NCBI GenBank assembly: GCA_964623885.1 | Contig: CAZUVM010000240.1 | Span: 1 to 38,456, forward strand | Length of the DNA stretch: 38,456 nucleotides | Direction of reading: 5' to 3' | Source of the DNA: CAZUVM01 sp964623885 | GTDB taxonomy: Bacteria > Verrucomicrobiota > Verrucomicrobiia > Limisphaerales > UBA8199 | Part shown: positions 1-9,200 of the stretch, piece after piece | How the letters are laid out: each line of letters begins with the position of its first letter | Position numbering within the stretch: the stretch's first letter is position 1 | Translations under genes and position numbers: made by a program | Notes under the pieces: generated by a model | The model's database searches: none | The model's input: the letters and a program-made list of their open reading frames with translations, nothing else | What the model was told of the DNA's origin: nothing

Positions 1-2390
1 AATCGCAACGCTGATGAAGAATCCGTGGGGCTGGTTCCGGCGATCCATTCCTGCCAGTTGTTCATCCCGTCGTTGTCGGCATCCGCGTAGTCAGCTGAGC
101 CGTCGGTGGGCAAGCCGAATTGCTGCGCCCAAGCATAGGAGAGAACAGATGATGGCGATTGAAACTCGTAGGCGCCGATGTCAACCGTGCCACCTGCGAT
201 ACGCGGGCTGCCATCAAAGTCTGTGAAACCGGCAGCATAGGCGTTTTGACCAGCGTTGATACAAGGCGAGTTGGATTCCAGGCGATAGTTCCCGTTACCA
301 GCATCCACGAAGAGCGGCGCGTTGGTGATGTTCCCGATGCCGTTGGTGGGCATGAATTCTGCACAGCAGAAGTTCAGGCTGATGGCCCCTTGGTAATCGA
401 GACTGTTATAGTAAATAATGCAGTTCCACAGTGAGCCCTCGTATGCGCCAATGCCGTTGCCAGTGAGCGTGCAATTGTACAGGCTGCAACGGTCGGCTCC
501 CAGGTTGGCGTTCCCGGTCAGTGTACTATTGTAGATATTGCACCGCTCGGCCGCATTGCCAATCAACGCGCATCTGTTCAGAGTGCATCCCGCGGCCCCG
601 TAGCCTTCGAAATCCGAGTTGTTGGCGAGCGTGCAGTTAGTGAGATTGCAATTGTAAACGCCGCCACCACCGCCATCTAAAAACCCCGAATGGTTGTTAG
701 TTACTGTGCAGTTGATGAGCACGCAGGGAAAAATGTTACCATAGGCACCGCCGGCGTCGAACCTGGCCGAGTTGTCCGTCAGCGTACAATCGATTAATGT
801 GCCACCGGAAGCACCGCCCCCTTGATCAGCCGAGTTCCCAGTCAGGACACAGTTGGAAACGACGTTGAGGGTAAACGTAGCACAAAAGACCCCACCACCT
901 TTGAGCGTCGTCGGCTGATCGAAACTGATCACGGACCCATTGGTCAACGTAAAGCCAGACAAACTGGCGCGCGCACTCAAATTCACGCAACGGACTCCGG
1001 GACTGCCGCGGATGAAGGTAAACTGCGGGCCGTTGACGCTGCGCAGGTTCAACTGCCTGGACACTGCGACGCGCGCCACTACGACCCCCGCGACAACCGG
1101 TCCGCCGGTAGCATAGACGCCATTGGTTACAAGGATATCGTCACCCGCCACCCCAACATCAACGGCATCCTGGACGTTCGTGGCTGCCTTGGACCAGGAA
1201 AGATACGGCGGCGTCGGATTTGGGCTATCGAGCGAGACGTAATGCGTCGGGACTGCGATCCATTCATACGCACCCACGTCAACCGTCCCGCCCACGATCC
1301 GCTCTTTGCCCTCGACGTCCGTGAGGCCACTGACGTAATCATTGTTGCCAGCATTGATGCAGGGGGAGTTGGATTGCAGGCGAAAATTGCCGTTCGTGGA
1401 ATCAACGAAGAGCGGCGCGTTGGTAATGTTGCCGACGCCGTTCGTGGGCATGGGCGTAGTGCAGCAATATTCCACGGTCGAAGAGATATTGGGATTGTAA
1501 AAGAAGTTCGCACCCTGAATCGCAGCCGCGTTGAAATAAACAATACAGTTTGTTAAAGCGCCATCGACCGTCCCGCCGCCGTAATTGGCCGAATTGCCAG
1601 CCAACGTGCAGTTTTTCAGAAGGCAACCGCACGCTCCACCTCCGCCCTCGGCTGAGTTGCCCGTGAACAGGCAGTTGTTCGCCTGGGCCGAGGACGCGCC
1701 GCCGCCCTGAGCCGCGGAGTTGGCGCGGAGGGTGCAATTATTCAACACGCTCAAGAATGCTCCGCCGCCCTCACTGTAGTTGTCCCCCAACGCCGTGTTC
1801 CCGATCAGCGCGCAACTGTTCAGCGTGCAACCAGCCGCGCCGCCTCCGGAGTAGGCTGCATTTCCACTGAGCACGCAATTGTTCAGGATTCCTCCCTCTG
1901 TTGTGCTGCCCAGCACTCCACCTCCAACTAGCTCCGCAGCACCATTGGTTAAAGTAAACCCGGTCATACTCGCGCCTTCCACCAAATACACGCATCGAAT
2001 CGCCGCGGGGCCGTTTGTGGTTCCGGGCTCTTGAAATCCTTGAATCAGCGTAAACTGAGGGCCGTTCACGCTCCGGATCGCAATACTCTTGTCCACCGCA
2101 ACCCGATTGGTCGTCCCATCCACGTTCACCAATCGGCCGCCGGTCTGATAAACGCCATTGGTCACCAGGACCTCGTCGGCGTCCACCGCGGCATCCACGG
2201 CATCCTGAATGTTGGTCGCGGCGGTGGCCCAACTTGTGTAGGGCGGCGTGGGGTTGACACTGTTGACATCCACATAGTGCACCCCTGCCGTAAGCATGCT
2301 GGTGGGCAGGAACAGCGCCGCGAGCAACGGGCTGATTCTCTTCCCGAGAATTTCGCAGCGACGAAATGAATTTGAGGGAATCGTTTTCAC
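1..2390 (-). CDS. Exported right-handed beta-helix / choice-of-anchor Q type protein (3' end outside window)
   Basis: Continuous open frame of about 796 codons running off the left edge. The chosen start is GTG at 2390, with AGGA five bases upstream; it gives a Sec signal peptide (about residues 1-35, basic then hydrophobic, LLAALFLPTS core). An in-frame ATG at 2438 lies inside the upstream promoter-like element and is rejected. The mature part is two diverged tandem halves (about residues 38-385 and 388-745). Each opens with HYV followed by NPTPPY and AATN(I/V)QDAVD, continues as short turns rich in NC, LTGNSA and GGG, typical of beta-helix rungs, and closes with NITNAPLFVD, SPCINAG and GGTVD(I/V)GAYE, the choice-of-anchor Q signature. 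A calcium-binding-like DADNDGMNNWQEW segment (about 762-775) follows. Likely secreted or cell-surface; the ligand is unknown. It has its own upstream element at 2414-2443. Confidence 0.85.
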   Translation of the reverse strand, partial: MKTIPSNSFRRCEILGKRISPLLAALFLPTSMLTAGVHYVDVNSVNPTPPYTSWATAATNIQDAVDAAVDADEVLVTNGVYQTGGRLVNVDGTTNRVAVDKSIAIRSVNGPQFTLIQGFQEPGTTNGPAAIRCVYLVEGASMTGFTLTNGAAELVGGGVLGSTTEGGILNNCVLSGNAAYSGGGAAGCTLNSCALIGNTALGDNYSEGGGAFLSVLNNCTLRANSAAQGGGASSAQANNCLFTGNSAEGGGGACGCLLKNCTLAGNSANYGGGTVDGALTNCIVYFNAAAIQGANFFYNPNISSTVEYCCTTPMPTNGVGNITNAPLFVDSTNGNFRLQSNSPCINAGNNDYVSGLTDVEGKERIVGGTVDVGAYEWIAVPTHYVSLDSPNPTPPYLSWSKAATNVQDAVDVGVAGDDILVTNGVYATGGPVVAGVVVARVAVSRQLNLRSVNGPQFTFIRGSPGVRCVNLSARASLSGFTLTNGSVISFDQPTTLKGGGVFCATFTLNVVSNCVLTGNSADQGGGASGGTLIDCTLTDNSARFDAGGAYGNIFPCVLINCTVTNNHSGFLDGGGGGVYNCNLTNCTLANNSDFEGYGAAGCTLNRCALIGNAAERCNIYNSTLTGNANLGADRCSLYNCTLTGNGIGAYEGSLWNCIIYYNSLDYQGAISLNFCCAEFMPTNGIGNITNAPLFVDAGNGNYRLESNSPCINAGQNAYAAGFTDFDGSPRIAGGTVDIGAYEFQSPSSVLSYAWAQQFGLPTDGSADYADADNDGMNNWQEWIAGTSPTDSSSALR

Positions 2391-2413
2391 GGCATTCCTG
2401 GTTGTCAGACCCT

Positions 2414-2443
2414 TGCTACAACAAACGGCGACGGGCATTACAA
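2414..2443 (-). promoter_or_regulatory. Bipartite promoter-like element upstream of the beta-helix gene
   Basis: On the minus strand TTGTAAT (2443-2437) is separated by 15 nt from TTGTAGCA (2421-2414), about 23 bp before the GTG start at 2390. The same two boxes with 15-16 nt spacing occur before four other genes in the window. The spacing fits the -35/-10 layout of an ECF-type sigma promoter; the assignment is inferred from recurrence. Confidence 0.6.
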
Positions 2444-2472
2444 AGAATCAGCGCATGCGCGGTCTGGCGGAA

Positions 2473-4437
2473 CTACTGCGAACGAACGCGGTAAATGCGG
2501 CTGGGGTAATTCGTCCACGCGGAATCGCTGAAGTATGACGAGCCGTTAATGATGTTGTTGGTTGCCACCGGCACCCAGGTTGGGCTGGCGAGATTCGTGC
2601 GGCATTCCACAACGACGGGGGCATTTGTGGCCCAGGAAATGGCAAACCCAAACGCACCATCATTCAGCCCAAAGCTGGGAATATCCGTCCGGATTATGGG
2701 ATTGGGCCAGGCCCAAAGCGCCGTCGGACGGCCTGCGAAAGTAGCACTCCAACCAACAGTTCCCGGGAGGTAATAAATGATGGCATTGGTGGCGTTGTAA
2801 AAGGCGTTGTCGGCAACGCCAGGAGCATTCCCCTGAAAATAAACTGCGGTCAACTTGGTGCAGCCAGTGAACGCCGCATTTCCAATGTTGCTGACGCTGC
2901 TCGGAATTATGACGTTGGTCAGGTTACCGCACCCGTAGAACGTGCCCGGCTCTATATTCGTCACACCTTCGGGTATGACGATGCTGGTCAGGCTCGCGCA
3001 CCACATGAATGCCGTGATCCCGATGTTGGTGACGCCAGTTCCGATCGTCACGTTGGTCAGGCTGGTGCAGGAAGAGAACACCGAACCCCCGATGCTGCCG
3101 ACGCTGTTGGGAATTGTGACATCAGTCATGCTGGTGCAAGAATTAAACGCCAGTCCATCAATAACGGTGACAGTCGCGGGAACGGTATAGCTGCCTGCTT
3201 TCCCGAACGGACATTGCAAAAGCAATGTCCGATTCTGGTTGAATAAGACTCCGTCCAAGCTGCTGAAGACAGGGTTAAACGGATCAACGTTTATAGCCTC
3301 CAGTTTCGAGCAGCCATCGAATGCGCCGCCTTCGAGGGTAGCGACGCTGCGGCCGAGCGTGACTGTGGCCAGATTTGGACACCATCCAAACGCCGCATAC
3401 TCAATCCAATTGACACTGTCGGGGATGGTGACGTTGGTGACGTTGCATCCGTAGAACGCCGAGCGTCCGATATGGGTCACGCCGTTGCCAATGACGAGAC
3501 TGGCCAGGTCCTCACAGGACTCAAATGAGCCGGACTCGATGACCTTCACGCTGCCGGGAGTCGTGACGGCAGTCAGGCCACAGCCCTGAAAGGCGTTGTA
3601 ACCAATGTTGGTGAGACTCGTCGGCAGCGAAATAGTGGTCAGGCTCCCGCAACCCTGGAACGCAGAAGCACCGATACTGAGCACCGTGTTTGGCAATCTG
3701 ACGTTTACTAACCTGTAGCAAGTTCCAAATGCTTCCTCGCCGATGCTGGTCAAGTTGCTTCCCAAGCTGACGTTGGTCAGGCCGGTGCACCAATAGAAGG
3801 TCCTGTAACCGATGCTGTTCACGCTGCTCGGGATGGAAACGTTGCTCAGGCTCAGGCATTCAGAGAACGCTTGGTCCTTGATCAGGGTAACGCTCCCCGG
3901 GACGGTGTAGTCGCCAGCTTTGCCTCCCGGAAATTGGATGAGTGTGCTTTGGTTCTTGTTAAACAAGACGCCATCAACGCTACTGAAAGCGGGATTAAGT
4001 GGATCCACCGTTATAGCTGGCAGAATCCCGCAAGCGGAAAATGCCAACGCGCCCAAGGCGGTCACGTTTCTCGGAATCCTCGCTCCAATCAATTGCTGGC
4101 AGTTGTAAAATGCGCTGTCCCCAATGTTGGTGACGGTGTCGGGAATGATTACGTTCGTCACCCCACTGTTTGCAAACGCGTAGGTTCCGACGCTGGCCAC
4201 CGGCAGGCCATTGGTCGGGATAACCAGCTCTTGGCCGCTGAAGCCGGATATGCCGGTGATGGTAACGAGTCCATTGGTTACCGTGAAAAAAATCACATCA
4301 CCACCTGTGCCACATGCTCCTCCTGTTCCACCAAACCCATCACAACCCGCAGGGCATCTGATGGCAAGCATTGGAGTTAGGAAGAGGGACAACAAGTATC
4401 GTCGAGCACAAAACGGCATTTTTGAGCGGCTTTTCAT
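2473..4437 (-). CDS. BspA-like leucine-rich repeat (LRR_5/TpLRR) exported protein, 654 aa
   Basis: The N-terminus has a basic n-region (MKSRSK) and a hydrophobic stretch (YLLSLFLTPMLA) forming a Sec signal peptide. About 20 repeats of 22-23 residues of the TpLRR form follow (SVTNIG..AF..C..LTNVTIP), from about residue 60 to 560. They are interrupted twice by longer insertions reading FSS(V/L)DGVLFN then GKAG.YTVP, a known feature of this family. The last 90 residues form a non-LRR domain with ECRTNLASPTW and the ending RIYRVRSQ, shared with other exported proteins here. Such proteins are typically surface-located and mediate binding; the partner is unknown. It is expressed from its own element (4445-4475), with AAGGAGG lying one base before the ATG. 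It sits between a truncated paralogue (upstream) and the beta-helix gene (downstream). Confidence 0.93.
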   Translation of the reverse strand: MKSRSKMPFCARRYLLSLFLTPMLAIRCPAGCDGFGGTGGACGTGGDVIFFTVTNGLVTITGISGFSGQELVIPTNGLPVASVGTYAFANSGVTNVIIPDTVTNIGDSAFYNCQQLIGARIPRNVTALGALAFSACGILPAITVDPLNPAFSSVDGVLFNKNQSTLIQFPGGKAGDYTVPGSVTLIKDQAFSECLSLSNVSIPSSVNSIGYRTFYWCTGLTNVSLGSNLTSIGEEAFGTCYRLVNVRLPNTVLSIGASAFQGCGSLTTISLPTSLTNIGYNAFQGCGLTAVTTPGSVKVIESGSFESCEDLASLVIGNGVTHIGRSAFYGCNVTNVTIPDSVNWIEYAAFGWCPNLATVTLGRSVATLEGGAFDGCSKLEAINVDPFNPVFSSLDGVLFNQNRTLLLQCPFGKAGSYTVPATVTVIDGLAFNSCTSMTDVTIPNSVGSIGGSVFSSCTSLTNVTIGTGVTNIGITAFMWCASLTSIVIPEGVTNIEPGTFYGCGNLTNVIIPSSVSNIGNAAFTGCTKLTAVYFQGNAPGVADNAFYNATNAIIYYLPGTVGWSATFAGRPTALWAWPNPIIRTDIPSFGLNDGAFGFAISWATNAPVVVECRTNLASPTWVPVATNNIINGSSYFSDSAWTNYPSRIYRVRSQ

Positions 4438-4444
4438 GCCTCCT

Positions 4445-4475
4445 TACTACAACGCGGCCCGGGCCCGTGTTACAA
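4445..4475 (-). promoter_or_regulatory. Bipartite promoter-like element upstream of the 654-aa LRR gene
   Basis: TTGTAAC (4475-4469) and TTGTAGTA (4452-4445) are separated by 16 nt, ending seven bases before the ATG at 4437. The stop codon TAA of the truncated upstream LRR gene lies inside the TTGTAAC box. With standard promoter geometry, transcription would start almost at the ATG, so the mRNA may be leaderless (inference). Confidence 0.6.
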
Positions 4476-4808
4476 CGAATCTGAAGACTTCTTGACGAAG
4501 ATTGAAACGCTGTCGGGGATTGCAAGACTAGTCATGGCGCCGCATTCGTAAAACGCCTCGGCCTCGATGCTGGTGACGGAATTGGGGATCGTGATTTTCG
4601 TCAGGTCCGTGTTTCGAAATGCGTTCCCGCCAATAACAGTGACCGGCAGGCCATCAATCGTGTCTGGGATAATCAATTCACCCCCTGACCCCGAGTATCC
4701 CGTGATCGTGATCGCGCCGTTGTTGGTCACGTAGGCGAATTGTGCTTGGATTCCGGCAGGCAGAAGCATCAGGAGAAACAGCATCAACCGAGGCAGCCCC
4801 GCTGACAT
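4470..4808 (-). pseudogene. Truncated BspA-like LRR gene, 112 aa
   Basis: This is a short paralogue of the neighbour at 5030-6163. It shares the signal peptide core (LPRLMLFLLMLLPA) and then has only about two TpLRR repeats. It ends after PDSVSIF with an unrelated tail, its stop codon falling inside the promoter-like element of the next gene. It lacks the rest of the repeat array and the C-terminal domain of its relatives. The ATG at 4808 has an AGAGGAAA Shine-Dalgarno. An upstream ATG at 4863 corresponds to the paralogue's MNNEST start, but a one-base insertion (ACGTGCC against ACTGCC) puts it out of frame. Either the gene is frameshifted, or translation normally starts at the inner site and the insertion lies in the leader. 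A short functional exported protein is not excluded. Confidence 0.7.
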
Positions 4809-4870
4809 GCGCTTTCCTCTGGCGGCACGTTTCAGTTAAGGGTTTGGTGCTTTCATTGTTCATACTCTCG

Positions 4871-4901
4871 TGCTACAACAAACCAAACCCGCGCATTACA
4901 A
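4871..4901 (-). promoter_or_regulatory. Bipartite promoter-like element upstream of the truncated LRR gene
   Basis: TTGTAAT (4901-4895) and TTGTAGCA (4878-4871) are separated by 16 nt, directly before the MNNEST-type ATG at 4863. The element matches those of the neighbouring genes box for box, so the promoter is preserved although the gene behind it is truncated. Confidence 0.6.
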
Positions 4902-5029
4902 GAAATCGGATCCCACCGCGCTGGCCGAAATATGTAGTCACCGACATAGGCCCCACCCCAAAGGCCTTGGAACGGAATGCGCGCCACTTCTTCAGTGACG
5001 TTATGGCAAGGCTCACGAACCGGCCGTTG

Positions 5030-6163
5030 TCAATTCGACCGCAAGCGATAGAAGCGGTGCGGGTGATTCAGCCAATCTGGATCAACAAAATTAGTGGAGA
5101 GGGTGGATAGGGTGTTGGTCCAGATGGGTTGCCAGTTCGGCAGGTTGGTGCTGGCCTCGATCACGATGATTTGATTGACGACGCCATTGAGGGTGAAGCC
5201 GAAACCGCCCGGGTTCACGCCCGCGCTGCCAGCGCCGATTTGCGGCGCGGGTGCGCCCAGCATCACAGTGGGCAAGAAGCCATACGTTGGCCCCCAACCG
5301 GTGGTGCCGTAGAAATAATAAACCGTCGCGCCCGCGGTATCGCCGTCGAACATACCATAGCTCCCGGACGGCGCATTGCCTAAAAACGTGAGGTTCGTCA
5401 GGCTGGTGCAGAAGACAAACGCCTCATACCCGATGTTGGTGACGCTGTTGCCAATCGTCACCCGCGTCAGATTGGCACAGAATCGAAACGCAGGATACCT
5501 GCTTTCATACAGATCATACGCCCCGATGCTGGTGACGCTGTTGGGAATGTTCACGCTCGTCAGGCTGCTGCAGTAGTCGAACGCTTCAACCCCGATGCTG
5601 GTGACGCTGCTGCCAAACGTCACGATCCTCAGGCTGGTGCAGGAGTAAAACGCGGTATCCCCGATGCTGGTGACGCTGTTGGGAATGTCCACGCTCGTCA
5701 GGCTGGTGCCTAAAAACGCATCATCCCCGATGCTGGTGACACTGCTGCCAAACGTCACGTGCGTTAGGCTGTAGCAGTCGTAAAACGCCCCACCCCCGAT
5801 GCTGGTGACGCTGTTAGGAATGTTCACGCTCGTCAGGCCGCTGTTGGCGAACGCCCAACCCCCGAGGCTGGTAACGCTGTTGGGAATCGTCACGCTCGTC
5901 AGGCCGCGGCAGTCGTCAAACGCCTGAACCCCGATGCTAGTGACGGGATAGCCGTTGTAGGTGGAAGCAATGGCAATGTTACCGGAAGCGCCGGGGCTGT
6001 TCGTCACATAAGCAGTGCTGCCGGAAACCGCGTAGTTGACCTGCGCCTTAACTGCCGCAGGCAGAAGCATCAGGAGAAACAGCATCAACCGAGGTAGCTC
6101 CGCCAACGTGTGCTCACCTCCGACGGCAGTTTCAGTTAAAGCCTCAGTGCTTTCGTTGTTCAT
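5030..6163 (-). CDS. BspA-like leucine-rich repeat exported protein, 377 aa
   Basis: A signal peptide core (LPRLMLFLLMLLPAAVKA) is followed by about nine TpLRR repeats of 22-23 residues with the consensus LTSV.IPNSVTSIG..AF..C. The C-terminal domain of about 80 residues contains IVIEASTNLPNWQPIWTNT and ends HRFYRLRSN, similar to the ends of the 654-aa and 4270-aa proteins in this window. Likely cell-surface or secreted. The ATG at 6163 is only seven bases beyond the upstream element and gives a long acidic N-terminus. An in-frame TTG at 6106 (codon 20), preceded by GGAGGTG, gives a more normal signal peptide and may be the real start. Nearly identical repeats at DNA level suggest recent expansion. 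Confidence 0.9.
   Translation of the reverse strand: MNNESTEALTETAVGGEHTLAELPRLMLFLLMLLPAAVKAQVNYAVSGSTAYVTNSPGASGNIAIASTYNGYPVTSIGVQAFDDCRGLTSVTIPNSVTSLGGWAFANSGLTSVNIPNSVTSIGGGAFYDCYSLTHVTFGSSVTSIGDDAFLGTSLTSVDIPNSVTSIGDTAFYSCTSLRIVTFGSSVTSIGVEAFDYCSSLTSVNIPNSVTSIGAYDLYESRYPAFRFCANLTRVTIGNSVTNIGYEAFVFCTSLTNLTFLGNAPSGSYGMFDGDTAGATVYYFYGTTGWGPTYGFLPTVMLGAPAPQIGAGSAGVNPGGFGFTLNGVVNQIIVIEASTNLPNWQPIWTNTLSTLSTNFVDPDWLNHPHRFYRLRSN
5521..5950 (-). repeat. Tandem 69-nt direct repeats encoding TpLRR units
   Basis: The string CCCCGATGCTGGTGACGCTG (plus strand) or close variants recurs at 5521, 5590, 5659 and 5725 and continues to about 5933. The period is 66-69 nt, equal to one 22-23 residue LRR. 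The similarity at DNA level implies recent duplication or gene conversion and could cause copy-number variation. Confidence 0.85.
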
Positions 6164-6170
6164 GCTCCCT

Positions 6171-6200
6171 TGCTACAACAACCCAAACCCGCCATTACAA
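6171..6200 (-). promoter_or_regulatory. Bipartite promoter-like element upstream of the 377-aa LRR gene
   Basis: TTGTAAT (6200-6194) and TTGTAGCA (6178-6171) are separated by 15 nt. If the gene starts at the TTG at 6106, the element would give a 5' leader of about 55 nt carrying a GGAGGTG ribosome site. Confidence 0.6.
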
Positions 6201-6268
6201 GAAACGTGAAGAATCGAGGCAACGAGTCGCTCGGGGGGAAGGCGGACTCGCGGATATGCTCCCCGCTG

Positions 6269-9200
6269 TTACGGACGGGCGGCTTTAGCAGGGTCAGTAA
6301 CGGGCTCGCTGTTCGCCTTAATCATGGTCCTGGCCTCGCGCAGCAGGGTATTGGCGATGATCACATCGACCCAATAAGGACCAAGATCATCTCCGTTCAG
6401 CTTTGGAATTTTCCCATCCACAATTTCACGGGCCTTGCCCAGCGCGATGCGAGCAGAGGCTTCTTGCTTCAATTGCTTTTGTGCCAGGGCCAGCACCAGG
6501 TAGGCCGCCGCGTCACGTTCGAACGGGTTACCTTGGCTGACCAGTGTCTTCTGCGCCCAATCTGCGGCTTCTGCAAAGTGTCCCTGACGATACTCCGCCA
6601 GGCTCTTGCACAGTTTGAACCAGGGAAAAAGAGCATGGCTTTGTCCTCGCGTTACGGCGGTGTCGGCCCATTCGGCCAAGACTTTTATATCCACACCGGG
6701 AGCCGGATGGATGAGACATGCCTTGCCAATTCGGTCCGCCACGGCTGGGTCCGTGGTATGCGCGAATCGGGAGACCATCTGTTGACAGAGCTTGCGGTAT
6801 TCCTCCGTCTCTTCACGAGACAGCAGGATTGCCGCCAGGAAAGCGTAAGGCACGGAGTCGGCAGGGTGCGCTTCAATCAACCGCCGCAGGCTTTCAGCGG
6901 CTTCCGTCCATCGGCCACGTCGGGCGAAAAAATCGGCGCGGTCTAGATCCGACATTTCAACTTCATCAAGCTTGCCCTGCTGCAGGAGTACTTTGCGGAG
7001 ATCCCCAAGCGACCACCGCAGAAGGTCATCCCGATCTTTGCCGACTGGCAGTTTCTGCGCAACTTCCGCAGCTTCTCGATGGAGGTTCTCGGCTTCAGAC
7101 AATCTGCCCTGCTTTGTAAGCATGTTCGCGAGAGTATTGAGTGTCACTGGTATGCTCCGATCCACTGGACCAAACGCGATGTTCATTGAAGCCAGGGCTT
7201 CACGATATTTCGCTTCCGCCTCGGCTAGCTTTCCCTCGTCGCGAAGAACTGCGGCCAGATTGTAAAGGAGCCAGGCAAAGTCTGGATGCTCGCTGCCCTG
7301 GAATTTCCTTCGGAGTCCCAGTTCCTCCCAAAAAAGCGCCTCTGCTTCGGCAAGCCTGCCCTGGCTGACACGCCAGTCCGCCAGGGAGTGAATTGGACCG
7401 GCGAGATTCAGAGTCGCCGGGTCCTCCGGATTAAGCTTCGTCACCCCTAACGCGAGTTTCTTATCGATAATCTGAGCCTCTTCCGACTTGTTTTGCTTGA
7501 GGAGGAGCGCGATAAGCTTCGCCCCAGCGCCAAACGTTTCTGGGTGAGCTTGGCCAAAGGCTTTTTCGCAAATGGCCAGCAACTCCTGCCGGAGGGGCTC
7601 GGATTTTTCCAACATGCCAGCGTCTTCATAGAGATTGGCCTGCCACCCGATAGTAACGAGCAAGTTTGTGTTTTCGCGTCCAAACAGTTTTGTTTGAATC
7701 TCGATTTTTTCCTGAAGCACCTCCGCAGCCGCAGCCGGTTTACCGCCCCAGGACCGGATTTCAGCCATCCAGCCGAGCGAATTGAGGACGCCCTCGTGTT
7801 CATTTCCGTAAAGCTTCCGCTGCAGAGCAAGCCTCTGCTCAAGCAACGATTCGGCTTCAGCGAATTTGCGCACGCCTTCGAATGTGCTGACGATCTGCGC
7901 AAGAGCTGAAATCAGAGAGAGGATCTGGTTTGTATCACTGATGCTGTTTTGTTCGAGGGCCTGCTTAATCGAGGCTTGGAGATCCTTGAATAGCTCCTGT
8001 TGCGTCGCCAGGGCAGCAGGATTTGTGGTATTTAAAGTTGAGATTCGAATGAGAACCTCCGCTGCCGCGGTACTGTTCGAGCCGGCATTGAGCTTCAATT
8101 TTGAGAGTTGTTGCAGCAGCATTTGCTCGGCTTCCGATTGCTTGCCATGCTCTTGAAGAATGGCCACGAACCTGGCGACTGTTTCCGAGGAGGCCGGATG
8201 CTCACCGAAAGACGCGACCTCTTCGCGATAAGTGGCCTCGAGTTCCGCCTGCTTCCCTTGCTTCATTAGTGCCTCGCCGAGGAGACGCATGACGATCGGT
8301 CGATGTGGATGCTTCTCATCGTAGATCTTTCGGAAGAGCCGCAGGGTTTCACCGAGGTTCTTTTCAGCTTCAGCTAATTCTCCGCGGTCCAGCTGGACTT
8401 GCCCAAGCATGAAAATGTCACCTGCGACGCTTGGATGGTCAGGGGGGAGATTTGTGGTATCCAGCTCCAGGGCCTCACGGGCAAATTTTTCCGCTTCAGC
8501 ACGGTCCCCATCCAGTGTCGCGCCCGCCATAAAGCTAAGGCATTGCGCTAGCGCGATCGGACGATTTCCCAGCTTTCTATAAAGCTCCGAGGCTTCTCGA
8601 GCATACGGCAGCCCATCCGGGGAAGTCATTCCCCAGGCCAGAAACGACTTCGCAACATACAAAAGACAACTGGCCAGCGTTTCTGGATCACCGCATTTGC
8701 GCGCCATTTGCGCGCCGAGTTCGGCATGGTAATGGCCATTGGTAACATCGCCAGTAAAGCTCTGACAACTGCCGAGGTGCCCTAACGCCAATGCGAGATT
8801 CTTGTGATCGCCGTGAAAGGCCAAACGATAGCTCGCGACCGATTTCTGAAGATTTGTGATGGCGCGCGGGTGATCACCGATGTCCGAGTAAGTGTCGCCG
8901 ATGGTACGGAAGATGTCGCCCTGAACTTCCGGTTGGTCCTGAATCTCTGTGGTGACTCGGTCAGCGGTCTGTTCCAGCATTTCACGCAACACAGAAGCAT
9001 CGCGTCCACGAGCGACACTGGGGCCGGCGGCAAGCAGTGCCTCCTTTAGAATCCTGGAGACTTGCTGACTTCTGGCGGCTTCGCTCCGTGCCTGTTTCGC
9101 GCTGGCTTCGGCCCGGGCGCGCTCACGATTGATGCGAAGGGCTGCAATCGGTGAACCGATTGCAACGACCAGCAGCAGCGCAAGGAGCGCCGTTCCTGCA

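Noticed and set aside
1..2390. Frameshifts in the beta-helix gene
   Set aside because: Landmarks at 1451 and 59 are in the same frame as the GTG at 2390, so the frame is continuous.
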